A DNA stretch of 5,513 bases from Candidatus Atribacteria bacterium. GTDB lineage: Bacteria > Atribacterota > JS1 > SB-45 > 34-128. Where the stretch lies: contig DMCY01000012.1 of assembly GCA_003451675.1 (NCBI GenBank), positions 1 to 5,513 on the forward strand, in the 5' to 3' direction. The notes below the pieces were generated by a model that was not told the origin of the DNA, did not search any database, and worked only from the letters and a program-made list of their open reading frames with translations. A program made the translations under genes and the position numbers. Below, piece after piece: positions 4,327 to 5,513 of the stretch (position 1 is the stretch's first letter; each line of letters begins with the position of its first letter).

Positions 4327-4575
4327 TTAAAACTCCTTATCTAAGGCTTCAAACTGAACTTGTTCAAGTTGAGCTATATAATTTGTTTTCTCTGGAATTT
4401 TCTTATAACCCTCAATATATTTTTTTATTTTAAATTGTTCATCCTCTTTTGCGAAAAAGAATTTAATTATTTCCTGTACCAATGCACTTCTGCTAATGCC
4501 CTTCCTCTTTTTTTCTTCTTCTATTCTTTCATACTCTTCATGTGGAATAGTAACTGTCAATCTTAATTTTGACAT
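4327..4575 (-). CDS. Ribbon-helix-helix antitoxin of MazF (MazE-like)
   Basis: An 82-residue protein with an N-terminal ribbon-helix-helix domain. The strand is KLRLTVTIP (residues 3-11), followed by helix HEEYERIEEEKKRKG, the turn ISRS and helix ALVQEIIKFFFA. The acidic and flexible C-terminal part (YIAQLEQVQFEALDKEF) is the usual toxin-binding tail. The RHH fold differs from the AbrB-like fold of E. coli MazE, but RHH antitoxins are common partners of PemK/MazF toxins in other bacteria. The ATG at 4575 has AAAGGAG eight bases upstream. The gene comes before mazF with one base between them. It probably represses its own promoter by binding the repeats at 4598-4630. Confidence 0.85.
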   Translation of the reverse strand: MSKLRLTVTIPHEEYERIEEEKKRKGISRSALVQEIIKFFFAKEDEQFKIKKYIEGYKKIPEKTNYIAQLEQVQFEALDKEF

Positions 4576-4597
4576 ATTTATCTCCTTTGTATAACAT

Positions 4598-4630
4598 TTG
4601 TCATACTATTGTTATACTATTATTATACTA
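4598..4630 (-). promoter_or_regulatory. Three 11-bp direct repeats, candidate antitoxin operator
   Basis: On the minus strand TAGTATAATAA, TAGTATAACAA and TAGTATGACAA follow one another without a gap. The unit length of 11 bp is about one helical turn, so bound dimers would sit on one face of the DNA. The first unit contains the -10 box. Direct repeats read by ribbon-helix-helix dimers are common in TA autoregulation; the binding itself is inferred. Confidence 0.65.
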
Positions 4631-4649
4631 ATATAAAATACTTTGTCAA
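4622..4649 (-). promoter_or_regulatory. Near-consensus sigma-70-type promoter of mazEF
   Basis: On the minus strand a perfect TTGACA (4644-4649) is followed after 16 bases by a perfect TATAAT (4622-4627). Transcription would start about 40 bases before the mazE ATG. The -10 box overlaps the 11-bp repeat array, so a bound antitoxin would block it. Confidence 0.8.
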
Positions 4650-4660
4650 ATAGAATGTCT

Positions 4661-4790
4661 GTGTCAGGGGAAGGTTCTGAATATTAGATATACTTCGCAA
4701 ATCTTTTTCCAGGTAGGTATTTATATACCCTTGCCACCAAATGGGTATTCCCGGAGAATTTTATCAAAAATAAGAACAGGGGACGGTTGT
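4661..4790. repeat. GGGGACGGTT-type dispersed repeats, copies 2 and 3
   Basis: GTGTCAGGGGAAGGTTCTGA at 4661-4680 and GAACAGGGGACGGTTGT at 4774-4790 resemble the segment at 1921-1943. Copy 3 is followed by TTGGCACACA and ATTGACCGG words. They lie in the gene-free stretch 4650-5023, which otherwise shows no convincing reading frame. Confidence 0.5.
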
Positions 4791-4962
4791 TTGGCACACA
4801 CAATTGACCGGTTAAAGATGAGTGATACAAGATAGATTATATAATTGCTTCTAATAATATTTTTGGTATCTTTTCGCATTTGCCATTCCTTTTTAGTTAT
4901 ATTTAATACTGTATTTTAAAGTCAATCTTATATTTGATATTTATATTATAACTTACACCCTG

Positions 4963-4985
4963 CCCTCTCCCCTCAAGGGCGAGGG
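4963..4985. repeat. GC-rich hairpin CCCTCTCCC/GGGCGAGGG
   Basis: CCCTCTCCC (4963-4971) and GGGCGAGGG (4977-4985) pair with one mismatch around a CTCAA loop. It directly precedes the second copy of the 140-base duplication and is far more GC-rich than its surroundings, like the other REP-like palindromes. Confidence 0.6.
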
Positions 4986-4994
4986 AAAAGAGGG

Positions 4995-5132
4995 ATAGAC
5001 AGGTGGGACGCCTGTCCTACGGTTTATGTGGATTTATCTGAAAAAACTTCATTAAAAAATATATCCTTGTTCAACATTTTTTGCCATTCTCTATGTCGTT
5101 TTACACTTTCAATCCTTTTACTTTTTGGTATA
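4995..5132. repeat. Long duplicated segment, copy 2
   Basis: Matches 962-1101 in the same orientation, with three substitutions and a two-base deletion. It carries the hairpin GACAGGTG/CGCCTGTC (4998-5016) and the 3' half of the antitoxin-like gene. After 5132 the similarity ends at once. Confidence 0.9.
5024..5131 (-). pseudogene. Truncated second copy of the 993-1202 antitoxin-like gene
   Basis: The minus strand encodes the last 35 residues of the antitoxin-like protein, from IPKSKRIESVKRHREWQKML to a stop. It differs from the full copy in two residues: Asp to Asn and Ala to Ser near the C-terminus (FFNEVFSDKST). Upstream, in frame, there are two threonine codons and then a TAG, so there is no start and no N-terminal half. 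The 3' flank with the hairpin is also conserved. It is a partial duplicate; expression is unlikely. Confidence 0.85.
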
Positions 5133-5305
5133 GTAGTCTATTTTAGTAGCGTAAAACCCTTATTTTGTAGACTTGGGGAGTACCAAAAAGGGACAGATAA
5201 CTTTCTGGAACTCCAATATGCTCTTCAGATATGATGAGAGGAGGCACGATTCTCTTCTAGATTCATGTAATTTTGAGGAATAAATATTCTTATTAAATTT
5301 TAACT
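5133..5305. other. Gene-free spacer between a duplication end and the HEPN gene
   Basis: No reading frame here is convincing on either strand. The start of the spacer has two TAGTAG words (5132-5155), and a GGGGAGTACC/AAAAAGGGACAG stretch follows. Nothing is recognised. It marks the non-homologous flank of the duplicated segment. Confidence 0.5.
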
Positions 5306-5513
5306 TTAGTATTCTTTCGTTTCTAATTTAGAATTTACTGAAATTTTAATTTGTTTGGCTAAGTTATAATAGAATTTTACCTCTTCTATGGTTGGAATAT
5401 AAAAATCATCAGGATAGCGGATATCCACTCCAAAAATGGATAGCTCTTTTACTTCAATGCTGGCAAAATCTTCATCAATATTCGCACATTGAGGTAAATA
5501 AAAAAGGTAGACT
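5306..5513 (-). CDS. HEPN-domain protein, C-terminal part (cut by window edge)
   Basis: Sixty-eight residues enter from the right edge: VYLFYLPQCANIDEDFASIE, then VKELSIFGVDIRYPDDFYIP, then TIEEVKFYYNLAKQIKISVN and a short tail to the stop at 5306-5308. The block DIRYPDDFYIPTIEEVKFYY followed by LAKQI is typical of the C-terminal helices of PF05168-type HEPN proteins, in which xxRYPD follows the central helices. The N-terminal half lies outside the window. Proteins of this group usually sit next to a minimal nucleotidyltransferase gene. None lies downstream here, so a partner would have to be upstream, beyond the edge. Whether the gene is whole cannot be judged. Confidence 0.75.
   Translation of the reverse strand, partial: VYLFYLPQCANIDEDFASIEVKELSIFGVDIRYPDDFYIPTIEEVKFYYNLAKQIKISVNSKLETKEY

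Noticed and set aside
4700..4900. Minus-strand open stretch of about 55 codons containing REYPFGGKGI
   Set aside because: No ribosome site, no recognised family, and it runs across a dispersed GGGGACGGTT repeat.

Overview
The window is AT-rich bacterial DNA packed with toxin-antitoxin (TA) modules and TA debris, separated by short hairpin and tandem repeats. There is no housekeeping gene, no complete transposase and no CRISPR array. Shine-Dalgarno sites are clear and bacterial (for example GAGGTGA before mntA and AAAGGAG before mazE). The repeat families and the density of broken TA genes suggest an accessory region of an uncultivated bacterium, but the sequence does not fix a phylum.

Layout, left to right. 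1-180: a cluster of hairpins, possibly the right end of an IS200/IS605-type element. 286-753 (+): a Phd/RelB-type antitoxin and an overlapping RelE-type toxin broken by a one-base frameshift. 790-990: REP-like hairpins. From about 990 to the end every recognisable gene is on the minus strand. 993-1202: a small antitoxin-like protein. 1236-1439: a C-terminal remnant of a PIN-domain toxin. 1440-1883: hicB plus a frameshifted hicA. 1884-2375: an intergenic stretch with a phased 8-bp tandem repeat and a strong terminator-like hairpin. 2376-3018: an intact mntA-hepT pair. 3031-3338: a second copy of the tandem-repeat and REP segments. 3339-3656: a C-terminal remnant of an AbiEii-type nucleotidyltransferase. 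3848-4009: a C-terminal MazF remnant. 4011-4575: an intact mazE-mazF pair with a near-consensus promoter containing three 11-bp direct repeats. 4640-5023: a repeat-rich gap. 5024-5131: a truncated second copy of the 993-1202 gene. 5306-5513: the C-terminal end of a HEPN-domain protein that enters from the right edge.

Two modules look functional: mntA-hepT and mazEF. At the other loci the toxin is frameshifted or truncated. Where the partner can be seen (relB, hicB and probably the 993-1202 gene), the antitoxin is still open. Two of the remnants, PIN and MazF, begin within a few bases of the stop codon of another module's toxin. This suggests that incoming TA modules have overwritten the 5' part of resident ones and left their 3' tails behind.
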